DNA from: a virus
Direction: 5' to 3' (one strand)
Length of the DNA: 64,000 nucleotides
Virus record (IMG/VR): IMGVR_UViG_3300014819_000001
Location: 45,474-109,473 of that record
The notes beneath the pieces are model-generated. The model was not told where the DNA came from and searched no databases. It saw nothing but the letters and a program-made list of their open reading frames with translations. Shown here piece by piece: positions 43,678 to 53,161 of the stretch (position 1 is the stretch's first letter; every line of letters starts with the position of its first letter). The position numbers and the translations under genes are program-made.

Positions 43678-46600
43678 TAATTATCTCTCACTCTGCTTTC
43701 AATAAATTGCTGACTTAATACAGTATTATTAGTACTGATAAGCCCTGTGGCATTAAGGCTACTTGTTGTAATACTATCTATTATCTCTAAATCCTCACTG
43801 GTAGCACCACTTATGAAAATTTGATCATTTTCAGCTTTAATTTCAAACAAACTACCAAAAGTTAAATTCTCTTGTCTTGGTACAATTACAATGTTTACCA
43901 AAAAAGGTGCTGTTCTATTCATTATATAAGCAACTAATTCACTGAAATAGAAACTATCACCAAAATCCCAATTCTCTAAACTAAAAAATTCATTTATGCT
44001 GTTTAATACCCTAGATTTAAGATCATTGTCACTGATAATTTGTTCTTGGTTTTTGACTAATTTAAAACTGGCTCTTAGATTTGATATAGCCTTTGCTCCA
44101 AACAATATTTTATATCTAATAGGATGATATATAATTTCATCACTCATTGCCTTAATTTGTTCCAATTTACTACCTAATGTTATAGCCAATTGATCTGTAC
44201 TAGGCGGCATGGGCTCTTGATCTATACTACCTAATAGCCATTGTCTAAAACTAATATCATATTGTTTGGTTAAAACATATAGATCCATAAAATTGCTATA
44301 ACCTGGATCAATTCTGGCTTCATAATCAGCACTGTGTATATAATGGAATTTAAGACCTTTACGTCCTTGGTATACTTTATAGTCCAAACTTACTACAAAT
44401 TTATTTAAAAGCATGTCATATTGAAATAATGTATCTGTATCATAGACATAAACATATTTTTTATCTATAAAATAATTAGATGGAATATTAGTAAAAGTAT
44501 TAGCTATATGAATTAATATATTTCCGTCAGAACCTATATTTTCAATCCAAGCGTAATCTATTTGTCCTGTACTTGTTTCATACTTTTTAAGCACAACAAA
44601 TTTATAAAGATCAGTAGTACTAGGACTTACAACTAAGTTAAAAATATCTGGATCATCTACAACACCATCATCATTGGAGTCTTTAAAGGTAATTTCAATT
44701 TTCTTGGTGTCGATGTATCCATCATTACCAATAAATTCATTTATTATTTCCCAATCTATTGAATAATTTAAAGGTGTATAAGGCGAATCTGGAATAGTAT
44801 TAATGTTTAAAATACTAATTTTATCTTTTATAATTTTATTAGTTTTAGTGTCAAAAACTTTGTTAGTTTTATCATAATAAAATCTAATTTTTTTATCACT
44901 TTCAAATATGTAACTTAGGTTACGACTGAGTACAGTATATTTTTCTGTATCTGTAGTAAAACTCAATAACCAACTACTATCTAATTTTTGATTGCTAATA
45001 TCTCCAGTTCTTCCTATATTGAAGGGATCTACAAGATTTAAGTTAGTATCAAATATTAATTGCCAAGTTTTTGTATCTAAATCATAACGTAGACCAAAGT
45101 CTCTATTATTGAATATTAAATCATTCATTAATGTTACTGTGACGTCATCTAATGTTATAGTCCATTTTGGTATAATTTCAGTGATTATGGCATTATTAGG
45201 AATTTTTTCATTTAATGTGATAGGTCCGCTACCATCATCTAAACTTTCAACTAACCCATCATTGGTTATAGTTACTAGTTTAGCCCAAATGTATTTGGTA
45301 GTGTTAGGTAAGTTTGAATTTACTAATCTATTATTTTCTGAGCGTAAAAAAGCATAATTATCAGGAGCAACAAATTTTAATAAAGCACCTGACTCTAAAC
45401 TTTTAAATGTATTATTTGAATTATATCCAAGTATAACTTGATCATTATTTTTAAATTTACCTGTGCTATAATTTGTACCTTCAGTATTTTGCTGCCATAT
45501 GATGCGTGATTCAGCACTTAAATCTAAAACAATTCTACCAAATTTTTGATAATAATAATTACGAATGCTGATTTTACTTAGATAAGGTAACACTTGATTT
45601 ATAATTACAGCCTGTATATCTACACGATTTTTATAGGTAAATCTAAAACTGTCTTCATATTCTTCTCTATAAATTATACCATCATCACTGAATAAATCAG
45701 TACTACTGTATTTGCCTGTTGGATCTATAAGATCAAAATATCTACTGATACCACTACTTGATCTATTAACAGCTTTAATTTTTAAAACATCTTGATCTAC
45801 ACTTAGAGGACTAATATTATAATCCTCCGCTGTGATCATTCTATTTTGAGTATAGTATGTAGCAGGAGCCTTAGCCTTAATTTCATCATCACTTTCGCTA
45901 GGACTGCTGTTAGATACACTGGTTTGTAGACTCATCGCTATGCTTAATACTTCTAATTGCCCTGTATTTGATAGATAACTTACATCTACACTGACACTAC
46001 GCATATCTTTTGGATTAATTGTATAGCTTACACCATTACTAGTTCTATAATATATTCTAAAAGTACCTAATGGAAGATTACCGAATACGCCATCACTAAA
46101 AACTAAACTTATTCTATCATTAGTTCTAGTAATAATATTATAGATATTTTTTATATTCTTTTTTACACTGTTATAGATAATATTATTAGCTTCAAAGTTT
46201 GTAACTTTGTCCCAGTATTCGCTTTCACTACCGTTGGCATTGAGTTTGTATAACCATACATCACTATCATTTATATTAGTTGCATCAATATCTACTATTT
46301 CATTAGTTGTTGGTTCACTTAATGTAAATGTACCCGTATTCAATCCACCTTGTTTGAACAATAAAAAGAAACCGTTACTGTTGCTGGCTGCACCTTTACC
46401 ATCATCTCGGTATATAAAACTTAGTCTACGTCCAGCTAATGGTGGTTCTTCTTCGATATTATTATCTTTGATCACTGTACTTACTAGTTCAAAATTCATA
46501 TTACGACCGTCAACTGCCTTGGTAAAAGCATATACAGGCACGCTTGTTCCTACAGTTTGCAATCTATATTGTTCAGTAGGTATATTGAATATTTTTTCTG

Positions 46601-47126
46601 ATGAGTCTGGGCTACCAAATTGTGCAGTCATAGGCAATGCCGCATTAATTATTCTAATAAACTGATCTAACCAATTAGCGTTACTAGGATCATTCCAAGC
46701 AATTTCTTGATTACTGATGTTACGTCCATTACTATCTATAACATCTTCAGTGGTACTAATACTTTCCCATTTTAGTAAACCAGTAGCTGGTTTATTACGT
46801 TTAGCATTATAACTTAGAGTACGTGCTAATCTTAATATACTTTCTCTACGTTCTGCTAGTTCTAGAAAGTTTTCACGAGCATTTAGGTCCACACGAAAGG
46901 CAAAACTTTGACCTAAAAAAGCAATCATGTCTATGAGTGCTAGATATTCACTGCTTTCAATATAGTCATTAAAATCTTCAGGATAGTTTTCACGAAGATA
47001 GTTTATCATTACTCTACGCAAATTTTCAAAATCATAGCTGGTAAAATCAGCGTTTTTGAAACTTTGATAGATCCTCTTCCAATCTTCGGCTACAAGCAAT
47101 CTATTTTGTCTATCAGTGGATGACAT
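43677..47126 (-). CDS. 6: Baseplate wedge protein gp6
   Basis: Forms the wedge dimer and inner ring of the baseplate with gp53 and gp25. The N-terminus (DWKRIYQSFKNADFTSYDFENLRRVMINYLRENYPEDF...MIAFLGQSFAFRVDLNARENFLELAERRESILRLARTLSYNAKRN) is the diagnostic gp6 start. At 1,149 residues it is much longer than T4 gp6 (660), the extra being beta-rich insertions in the middle. The C-terminal part returns to gp6-like character (ISFRQWLLGSIDQEP; LVAYIMNRTAPFLV). Preceded by a late box and AAGGAAG Shine-Dalgarno. Confidence 0.9.
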   Translation of the reverse strand: MSSTDRQNRLLVAEDWKRIYQSFKNADFTSYDFENLRRVMINYLRENYPEDFNDYIESSEYLALIDMIAFLGQSFAFRVDLNARENFLELAERRESILRLARTLSYNAKRNKPATGLLKWESISTTEDVIDSNGRNISNQEIAWNDPSNANWLDQFIRIINAALPMTAQFGSPDSSEKIFNIPTEQYRLQTVGTSVPVYAFTKAVDGRNMNFELVSTVIKDNNIEEEPPLAGRRLSFIYRDDGKGAASNSNGFFLLFKQGGLNTGTFTLSEPTTNEIVDIDATNINDSDVWLYKLNANGSESEYWDKVTNFEANNIIYNSVKKNIKNIYNIITRTNDRISLVFSDGVFGNLPLGTFRIYYRTSNGVSYTINPKDMRSVSVDVSYLSNTGQLEVLSIAMSLQTSVSNSSPSESDDEIKAKAPATYYTQNRMITAEDYNISPLSVDQDVLKIKAVNRSSSGISRYFDLIDPTGKYSSTDLFSDDGIIYREEYEDSFRFTYKNRVDIQAVIINQVLPYLSKISIRNYYYQKFGRIVLDLSAESRIIWQQNTEGTNYSTGKFKNNDQVILGYNSNNTFKSLESGALLKFVAPDNYAFLRSENNRLVNSNLPNTTKYIWAKLVTITNDGLVESLDDGSGPITLNEKIPNNAIITEIIPKWTITLDDVTVTLMNDLIFNNRDFGLRYDLDTKTWQLIFDTNLNLVDPFNIGRTGDISNQKLDSSWLLSFTTDTEKYTVLSRNLSYIFESDKKIRFYYDKTNKVFDTKTNKIIKDKISILNINTIPDSPYTPLNYSIDWEIINEFIGNDGYIDTKKIEITFKDSNDDGVVDDPDIFNLVVSPSTTDLYKFVVLKKYETSTGQIDYAWIENIGSDGNILIHIANTFTNIPSNYFIDKKYVYVYDTDTLFQYDMLLNKFVVSLDYKVYQGRKGLKFHYIHSADYEARIDPGYSNFMDLYVLTKQYDISFRQWLLGSIDQEPMPPSTDQLAITLGSKLEQIKAMSDEIIYHPIRYKILFGAKAISNLRASFKLVKNQEQIISDNDLKSRVLNSINEFFSLENWDFGDSFYFSELVAYIMNRTAPFLVNIVIVPRQENLTFGSLFEIKAENDQIFISGATSEDLEIIDSITTSSLNATGLISTNNTVLSQQFIESRVRDN

Positions 47127-47143
47127 AAAACTTCCTTATTTCT

Positions 47144-47151
47144 TATTTATT
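47144..47151 (-). promoter_or_regulatory. Late promoter box AATAAATA before gp6
   Basis: Minus-strand AATAAATA, 17 nt before the gp6 ATG, overlapping the gp25 stop codon. Gives gp6 and the giant protein their own late transcript as well as read-through from gp48. Confidence 0.6.
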
Positions 47152-47590
47152 AACCTATCAAACCCAAACTTTGATCAAATCTAAACCGTATTTTTTCACT
47201 GACATTATAGGGCAAATAGGTCAATTCGCATTCGATTTGTATACCTGTTTGATAACTGCTTACAATGATACTATTAGCTTGTACCCTTGGATCGTAATTT
47301 ATTATAGCTGTTACATTATCTAATACCAATTGTTTTACATCTTGTGTCAAAGGTTCAAAAATTAAATCCCATATTATAGTACCAAAAGTAGGATCATTTA
47401 ATTTCTCACCTTGTCTAATATGAAAATGATTGAGTAAATCTTGTTTTATCAGGCTTAAATCATAAAGGCTAAAGTTTTCACTATCTGGGCTCACTGTGCT
47501 AAACCCCCTATAAGTTCTAGGTAAGGGTGGCTTTGATCCCCTATTATCACCTTTAACCACTGTATTTTCATATAGTCTTTGTATGCTCAT
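47150..47590 (-). CDS. 25: Baseplate wedge protein gp25
   Basis: Small wedge subunit related to the GpW/gp25 family that nucleates sheath assembly in contractile systems. The 146 residues contain the family signature: YDLSLIKQDLLNHFHIRQGEKLNDPTFGTIIWDLIFEPLT, then VLDNVTAIINYDPRV. It overlaps gp5 by 1 base. T4 gp25 is 132 residues, so length fits. Confidence 0.92.
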   Translation of the reverse strand: MSIQRLYENTVVKGDNRGSKPPLPRTYRGFSTVSPDSENFSLYDLSLIKQDLLNHFHIRQGEKLNDPTFGTIIWDLIFEPLTQDVKQLVLDNVTAIINYDPRVQANSIIVSSYQTGIQIECELTYLPYNVSEKIRFRFDQSLGLIG

Positions 47591-49233
47591 TATGTTTTGA
47601 CCTTATTAAAAGTATCATACTTTGTAGTGTACTGTTTGAAAAAATCAGGAACTTTTAGTATACTTTCGCTATTACCTTCATATCTACCATCTATATCACG
47701 ATCTGTTTTATCTGGCTTGAATTCTACAGGATCCAAATTTTCATGGTGACACCAAGGTTCCTTAATAGGTACTCTACGCATAATAGTTTGAAATAATTCA
47801 CTACCTTCTTGATCTGGGACACTATGAGTTTTTAATATTTGAGGTAATTCTGCTTGACTGGCTATGGCAGCGGTGGCCGCCCTTGGCCCGTTCATATGAA
47901 TCTGTGGTGCTGTTTCTATAATATTTCCTCCAGCTTGTGTTTCATTACTGCCACCACTAGTCATATAGATATGTCCACCTGCATTGAAGTCATAGTTACT
48001 GCCAACTTTGTGTAGGTAGTTAGTGTCAAATTGAATGTTTACATCTTGTTTGACCTTATGTTGAAATGTCATATCATAGGTTATATCAACATCTTTTTTG
48101 ATGTGTATTTTTTGATTTTCTTCTACAATTAAGATACTATCTTTTAAAACATGTGTATGCATTTCTTCTTTTACTTTAATGTTAAAGTTACGTCCTGCTT
48201 CCATGTTTATATCTCGGTCAGCATATAGATTAAAGTCGTTTTTAGCATGTACGTTTACACTGTCTTCAGTGAATATATCCATCTTTCCATCACTGCTTAA
48301 TTCTATCCATGCTGTACCACGTGCATTTCCTATATAGATAAGGTCTTCACTATTGTGTAATAATATTTGATGTCCAGTGCGTGTACGTATGCGTATGAGT
48401 TCATTGTGTAATATTTTTTTATCACCATCTAATTCATCATCCTCTACAGCAGCATAATCAGGTGGACCTTCACTGGCGTTTTTTCTACGTAGAAATTTGT
48501 CATCTCCATCATCCATAACAAAACTACTACCGCCTAACCTACTTATAGGCATTTTACTAACTTCGTCTTCGTGTTTACCTACTTTTCCTTTTGGGCCATC
48601 TTTGTCTATAGGTCCTGGTGTACTAATACCTAATACAGCACTGGGCCATTCTCTACGAGCACTACTAGTGGTTATGCCTCTTACATCATCACGTAGTAAA
48701 CCTTGATCTTTTAGTACTGTGGTAAATGGATGCTGTGGTTTTTCAATTCTGGTAGTATCTTTTTTAATTGGTAAGTCAGCTTTTTTATTGTATTCAGCTA
48801 CAGGTACACGTTCTTCTTCCCCATCTTGATTAAAACTAGTAGCAGCATAGCCAGGTATCATAAAATTCATGTCTTTATCCTGTATGCTACCTATATAATA
48901 TCCCCTAGCTGGATCACCATCTACAAAGAAACAGACCACTGTGGTACCTACATCTGGTGGTATGGCCCAAAATCCATAACTTTTTTGAGTTCCATTGTAA
49001 TCATTTACTTTACTATTAAATTCTGCACTGGTAACACCTATGAATGGACTTACATATTTTACAGTGGCCAGTTGTCCTGTTCTTTTACGATCATTTCCAA
49101 CTTGTCGTAATTTTTCCACTTGCAGGCTACCCATATAATCAGGATCTAAATGACTGACCACAATGGCCAATATCAGTCCATCTTCTTTACTAGTACCTTC
49201 ACCTTCAAGAGTTGATCTATTAATTTCAGGCAT
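47590..49233 (-). CDS. 5: Baseplate hub/spike protein gp5-like (no lysozyme domain seen)
   Basis: Central spike that pierces the outer membrane. Residues about 20-140 form the OB fold (LILAIVVSHLDPDYMGSLQVEKL...YGFWAIPPDVGTTVVCFFVDGDPARGYYIGSIQD). Residues about 300-450 form the VgrG/gp5-like triple beta-helix (INMEAGRNFNIKVKEE, IHIKKDVDITYDM, VNIQFDTNYLHKVGSNYDFNAGGH). T4 gp5 carries a lysozyme domain between the two; here that region lacks an EX8DX5T-type motif by eye, so no muramidase is claimed. One-base overlaps with both neighbours. Confidence 0.88.
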   Translation of the reverse strand: MPEINRSTLEGEGTSKEDGLILAIVVSHLDPDYMGSLQVEKLRQVGNDRKRTGQLATVKYVSPFIGVTSAEFNSKVNDYNGTQKSYGFWAIPPDVGTTVVCFFVDGDPARGYYIGSIQDKDMNFMIPGYAATSFNQDGEEERVPVAEYNKKADLPIKKDTTRIEKPQHPFTTVLKDQGLLRDDVRGITTSSARREWPSAVLGISTPGPIDKDGPKGKVGKHEDEVSKMPISRLGGSSFVMDDGDDKFLRRKNASEGPPDYAAVEDDELDGDKKILHNELIRIRTRTGHQILLHNSEDLIYIGNARGTAWIELSSDGKMDIFTEDSVNVHAKNDFNLYADRDINMEAGRNFNIKVKEEMHTHVLKDSILIVEENQKIHIKKDVDITYDMTFQHKVKQDVNIQFDTNYLHKVGSNYDFNAGGHIYMTSGGSNETQAGGNIIETAPQIHMNGPRAATAAIASQAELPQILKTHSVPDQEGSELFQTIMRRVPIKEPWCHHENLDPVEFKPDKTDRDIDGRYEGNSESILKVPDFFKQYTTKYDTFNKVKT

Positions 49234-51752
49234 TAGATAACTCCGTCATCTGGATAAACTGTTAGATCAGCGTCAGAAGGAGGTGGCGGGCCAGTCAATA
49301 TATCAGGTGCTGCTGGTGACACTGTTTGGCTTTGTAGGGCAGTGTTTATACCTAATTCACCTAATGCAGCATCAGTTGGGGCACTGTCTAGATTTGGCAT
49401 TCTACATAAATCTAAATTCTGTGTAAACATGCCTCTGTCAAAATAACTTTCTAATGTATTCACTCTATATAAACCACTTATTGTATTAACTGTATTAGGC
49501 CCAGGAAATTTGTATAAATTACCATTGATATCTGTAGGATTTTTAAAATTTACTGTTATAAAAACTTCACCACGTTGTTGATTTATAGTACCGTCGGCGG
49601 TGATGGCAGGATTTTCAGTACCTTGAGCAGTATAATTTCCAAATCCACTATCACCTAAAAAGAATGGATCTCCTAGAATTTTCATATTAACAGTGATCAT
49701 ATCACCAGCACTGTTTATAGCATCATTGAATTGTTTAGCTATCAATGTACCTGTATCCTGTACAGTCACTCCTCCCCCATTACGCTTAGGTTTTAACTGA
49801 TCTGCTTGTACTAATACCTTAGTAGCAGCGTCACCTATATTTGTATTGCCATGTTTGCCTTGTTTATATTCATCAGTTGCATCGTATATACTACCATCTT
49901 CTTTACGTCTAAAATTGGTAACCTTACCATTAGTGATCACTGGACTAGTGGGTGTGGCTACTGGTGCATTTTTATCACGTTGTCTAGCATCTTCGTTATT
50001 AATACCACTATCAGCAGTGGTAGCTTTATAAAATGTAGTGGCAAATTTAACTTGAAAATCTAAAATTTCTGTATTTTCTCCTGTGTAATAATAATCATAT
50101 TGTTTTAGGCTGGTTTTGACCACTTCTGGGGCATGTTCTGGAGCAGCTCCAGCACTCTGAAATCTAGACTTATCAACCTGAAAAGGTATAATTCTAAATA
50201 CTGTGACCATGGGCATACGTCCTGTTTTTGGTATGTTGGCATCAGTATCTATTATATAGCTTTGGCTGTCTATTTTGAACCAATTAACTTTACCTTTTAC
50301 AATATTACTAGGTTGCAATGCTTCAATTCCATAATTACTGCTGGTTATTATTTCAATGATTATGTTAGGTATCATACTACCTTGTTTAAATTCTGCTTTG
50401 CCAGTGGTAGTACTTAATTCGATTTTACCTCTTGTAAATACTTGCTTCTTTTCGTCCCAAATTGCACCGTCCTTACCAAATACACCCTCTGCTTTTTTAC
50501 GATCAGTAAATCCCATTGAAGCTGTTCCAACATTGTTTACATTGTCTTTCTGCACATAGTTGTATCCATCGTTGGCTATTTCTAATCCTAGTTTTTTGAA
50601 TACATTTTGTTTTTTAACATTTGGATTGGCAGTGGCACTTTTTGGACTACTAGTATCGTCTGTGGTATCACTATTCCTTTTACTACTGGTATCTGTAGGA
50701 AATAATATAACAATACGATCTGCTATAGGAACTTTATTTTTTATAGCTTGTTCTAATAATTGATCATTAACAATACTTTGTACACTGTAGGGACCACTTT
50801 GCAACATTTCCTGTACAGTTTTTCCTTGCAATTGTAGATCAACTCTTGTTCTACTTATGGTGTCGCTATATGCTTCGTCATTCCATGCCACAGCTTGACA
50901 TTCATATTCACTACCTTTATCTGTAACTCTTAAATCTATATTGGTAATTTTGATTGGAAAATGTCTTTTAGTTACGGCACTGTCCACCATTTGTTGATCT
51001 GGACCATAATGCCCTTTAAACTCTAAAGTAAGTAGCACAGGCATAATGATCCAGTTTTCATAACCATTATTAGCAGCTGCCATTTGTAAACTTTGAAAAA
51101 ATAATCCTATACTGTAGGGTTCAAATACTTTGAATTGTAGAGTACTAGCATTTGTATTTTTGGTATTTTGATCTAAACCTATAACACTTTGAATTTTAAG
51201 GTTGTCTATATAAAAATCAAATTTACCATCAGGATTATGATCCATTCTAGCTTCACCTGTATAACCATAGTTTTTTAAACTTACTCTATTTTCTGGATCT
51301 CCACCACCACTGCGAAGAATAATATCACCTAACTCACCTTTTTTATAAGTTTCATCTGGAAAATTACAGGCAAAAGGACTGAGTACACTTAGAGTCCAAA
51401 CATAGTTAACACTGGCATAGTTTCGTAATACATTAGACAAAGGTAGTTTTTTAATATTTGTTTCTACAATATTTTCGTTTTTGAGATCAATACTAATTTT
51501 ACGAGTTGGGACTTTGAAGAACCCGCCAACTTCACCTACATCAAATGCTGTTGGTACTTGCCCTGCTATTTTGTTTACTAATTGACTAGCATCAAGACTT
51601 AGTCCTGCTTTTAGTTTATCTAAACCACCTGATAGCGTAGATACAGCATTTTTTAAATCACTTACAGGATTTACATTTTTAAGTTGGTTAGCCACTGCAC
51701 CTACTGCTGCTGTAGCTATAGTAGCCTTTACAGCATTTTTTAAAATGCTCAT
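49233..51752 (-). CDS. Large baseplate hub-type protein, possibly gp27 equivalent
   Basis: An 839-residue protein. The first about 80 residues are Ala/Leu/Val-rich with helix propensity. A conserved-looking core follows (YVWTLSVLSPFACNFPDE; YSIGLFFQSLQMAA; PVLLTLEFKGHYGPDQQ; PIKITNIDLRVTDKGSEYECQAVAWND), and the C-terminus contains VFITVNFKNPTDINGNLY...LDLCRMPNL. Position directly before gp5 is that of the hub gp27 in T4-like order, and length permits extra domains; sequence similarity to T4 gp27 is not evident by eye. Overlaps gp5 by one base. Confidence 0.6.
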   Translation of the reverse strand: MSILKNAVKATIATAAVGAVANQLKNVNPVSDLKNAVSTLSGGLDKLKAGLSLDASQLVNKIAGQVPTAFDVGEVGGFFKVPTRKISIDLKNENIVETNIKKLPLSNVLRNYASVNYVWTLSVLSPFACNFPDETYKKGELGDIILRSGGGDPENRVSLKNYGYTGEARMDHNPDGKFDFYIDNLKIQSVIGLDQNTKNTNASTLQFKVFEPYSIGLFFQSLQMAAANNGYENWIIMPVLLTLEFKGHYGPDQQMVDSAVTKRHFPIKITNIDLRVTDKGSEYECQAVAWNDEAYSDTISRTRVDLQLQGKTVQEMLQSGPYSVQSIVNDQLLEQAIKNKVPIADRIVILFPTDTSSKRNSDTTDDTSSPKSATANPNVKKQNVFKKLGLEIANDGYNYVQKDNVNNVGTASMGFTDRKKAEGVFGKDGAIWDEKKQVFTRGKIELSTTTGKAEFKQGSMIPNIIIEIITSSNYGIEALQPSNIVKGKVNWFKIDSQSYIIDTDANIPKTGRMPMVTVFRIIPFQVDKSRFQSAGAAPEHAPEVVKTSLKQYDYYYTGENTEILDFQVKFATTFYKATTADSGINNEDARQRDKNAPVATPTSPVITNGKVTNFRRKEDGSIYDATDEYKQGKHGNTNIGDAATKVLVQADQLKPKRNGGGVTVQDTGTLIAKQFNDAINSAGDMITVNMKILGDPFFLGDSGFGNYTAQGTENPAITADGTINQQRGEVFITVNFKNPTDINGNLYKFPGPNTVNTISGLYRVNTLESYFDRGMFTQNLDLCRMPNLDSAPTDAALGELGINTALQSQTVSPAAPDILTGPPPPSDADLTVYPDDGVI

Positions 51753-51753
51753 A

Positions 51754-52056
51754 TCAGTTTCCTAACACCTTAAATAAACTACTCTTTTTTGGTAGGTATA
51801 TTTGTACTCCTGGAACAAAATCAAATATAGGATCTTGTAGTACGTCTAAATTACGCTGTGTAAACACCCACCATAGATTATGACTACCATATAGATCGTA
51901 GGCCAATAGATCTGGTCTTAGAGCATATTGACTTTCTATAGTATAAAGAAAATCATCACTTTCAGCACTTACAGGCCTAATGGTCAATATATCTAAATAA
52001 TTTTTTGTTATCTTGGTATTTTGCCAAGGACTAGTTGAATTATATTTCGCTACCAT
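51754..52056 (-). CDS. 53: Baseplate wedge protein gp53
   Basis: A 100-residue wedge protein. The gp53/LysM-like signature is clear: YTIESQYALRPDLLAYDLYGSHNLWWVFTQRNLDVLQDPIFDFVPGVQIYLP. T4 gp53 is about twice as long, so this is the compact marine-type version. One-base overlap with gp48 gene and a one-base gap to the hub gene. Confidence 0.88.
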   Translation of the reverse strand: MVAKYNSTSPWQNTKITKNYLDILTIRPVSAESDDFLYTIESQYALRPDLLAYDLYGSHNLWWVFTQRNLDVLQDPIFDFVPGVQIYLPKKSSLFKVLGN

Positions 52057-53084
52057 TAAATGAACCCATCCTTTACATATGTTCCTTTGATAAAATCTTC
52101 TAAGTTGAATTTTCTAATTCTATTTCTACTGTAAATGGGTATAAGACTTATATTTAAACTACTTTGAGTTGGCACATGGCTATCATCTGCACCGGCTTTA
52201 CCTTCGTTACTGGGTGCTAGTGTTTTATTTGCTAGACTGGTTAATCCGCCTAGGACATTTGACACATTGCTGACTGTTCTTAGAGCATTAGCAGCCTTAG
52301 TAGCTCCAAATGCACTGGCCAACCCTGCCATTTGACTGGCTGTATCTGCTAAACTGCTGGTAGGATCAGCAAAACCACCTGCTGATCCCTGCTTGGGATT
52401 TGTCATGTTGGTAGTTATATAATCTACTTCTTTGGGCAAGGTCATGCTAAAGCTTCTTACTACCACAGGAACATCTTTGAATACATAATCTCCATAGGCG
52501 TTAAAATATAAAATAACAGGAGGATTGCCACTTAGGCCAACACCACCGGTGAACATTTTAGTTACACTACGCAAAAAATGTATACATGCTAACCAATACT
52601 GTCCTTGAACAGCATCCTCAACATAAAAATCACCACTGATACTGATTTCACTAACACGACTACTGGAAAAACTTGTAAAATGGAAATTATTATGTGTTAT
52701 AGGAGTCTCAGTGTAGTTAGCTTGACTACTGATACTTATTGTTGGAGTGTAGGGAAAAATTAAGCCGCCAGCCTCTCGTAAAGGAGTAAATAATGGAGAG
52801 TCTTGATATGGAGCCACACTGGAGGGAAAACTAAGACGGACTCTCCAATCTTTTGGATCGCCATCTGAACCAATTTGCGCTGTTGTAACTTCCTTGGGAA
52901 TAAAATTTTCTGCATTAATGGGTATATTTTTACTTCTTAGAGCACTCATTAAGTTATTACCTGCACCAGCTAGGCCACCTACAAGACTATTTGCTGCACC
53001 AGCTAGGCCACCTGCTAACCCACTAGCTAGGTTACCTACAGCAGCACCCACAGCAGCACTGGCAATATTTGAAATTAGACTCAT
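52056..53084 (-). CDS. 48: Baseplate tail-tube cap protein, gp48/gp54 type
   Basis: Starts tail-tube polymerisation on the baseplate. The first about 45 residues are an Ala/Gly-rich hydrophobic stretch (AAVGAAVGNLASGLAGGL) not like a cleaved signal. The core (WRVRLSFPSS, LIFPYTPTISISSQANYTETPITHNNFHFTSFSSSRVSEISISGDF, FLRSVTKMFTGG) is the gp48/gp54 family. Start set at 53084, not the longer in-frame 53102, because AAGGGG lies 6 bases before that ATG. First gene of the long baseplate operon. gp48 is favoured over gp54 by its place before gp53. Confidence 0.75.
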   Translation of the reverse strand: MSLISNIASAAVGAAVGNLASGLAGGLAGAANSLVGGLAGAGNNLMSALRSKNIPINAENFIPKEVTTAQIGSDGDPKDWRVRLSFPSSVAPYQDSPLFTPLREAGGLIFPYTPTISISSQANYTETPITHNNFHFTSFSSSRVSEISISGDFYVEDAVQGQYWLACIHFLRSVTKMFTGGVGLSGNPPVILYFNAYGDYVFKDVPVVVRSFSMTLPKEVDYITTNMTNPKQGSAGGFADPTSSLADTASQMAGLASAFGATKAANALRTVSNVSNVLGGLTSLANKTLAPSNEGKAGADDSHVPTQSSLNISLIPIYSRNRIRKFNLEDFIKGTYVKDGFI

Positions 53085-53103
53085 TTTATTCCCCTTTGGC
53101 AAA

Positions 53104-53111
53104 TATTTATT
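53104..53111 (-). promoter_or_regulatory. Late promoter box AATAAATA for the baseplate operon
   Basis: Minus-strand AATAAATA, 19 nt before the gp48 ATG at 53084, followed by AAGGGG. It is back-to-back with the early promoter of gp55 and shares base 53111 with that promoter's -35. Confidence 0.65.
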
Positions 53112-53139
53112 TGACTTTCAAATGTGCGTAGTTTATAAT
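53111..53139 (+). promoter_or_regulatory. Consensus-like sigma70 promoter TTGACT-17-TATAAT for gp55
   Basis: TTGACT (53111-53116), a 17-nt spacer and TATAAT (53134-53139) make a strong housekeeping promoter. The predicted start near 53146 leaves a very short leader containing AGGAG. It should be read by unmodified host polymerase early in infection and drive gp55, gp47 and gp46. Confidence 0.85.
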
Positions 53140-53161
53140 AACATGAGGAGAATTATTACAA

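Noticed and set aside
47590-49233. Lysozyme domain in gp5
   Set aside because: No EX8DX5T-type active-site pattern is seen between the OB fold and the beta-helix.
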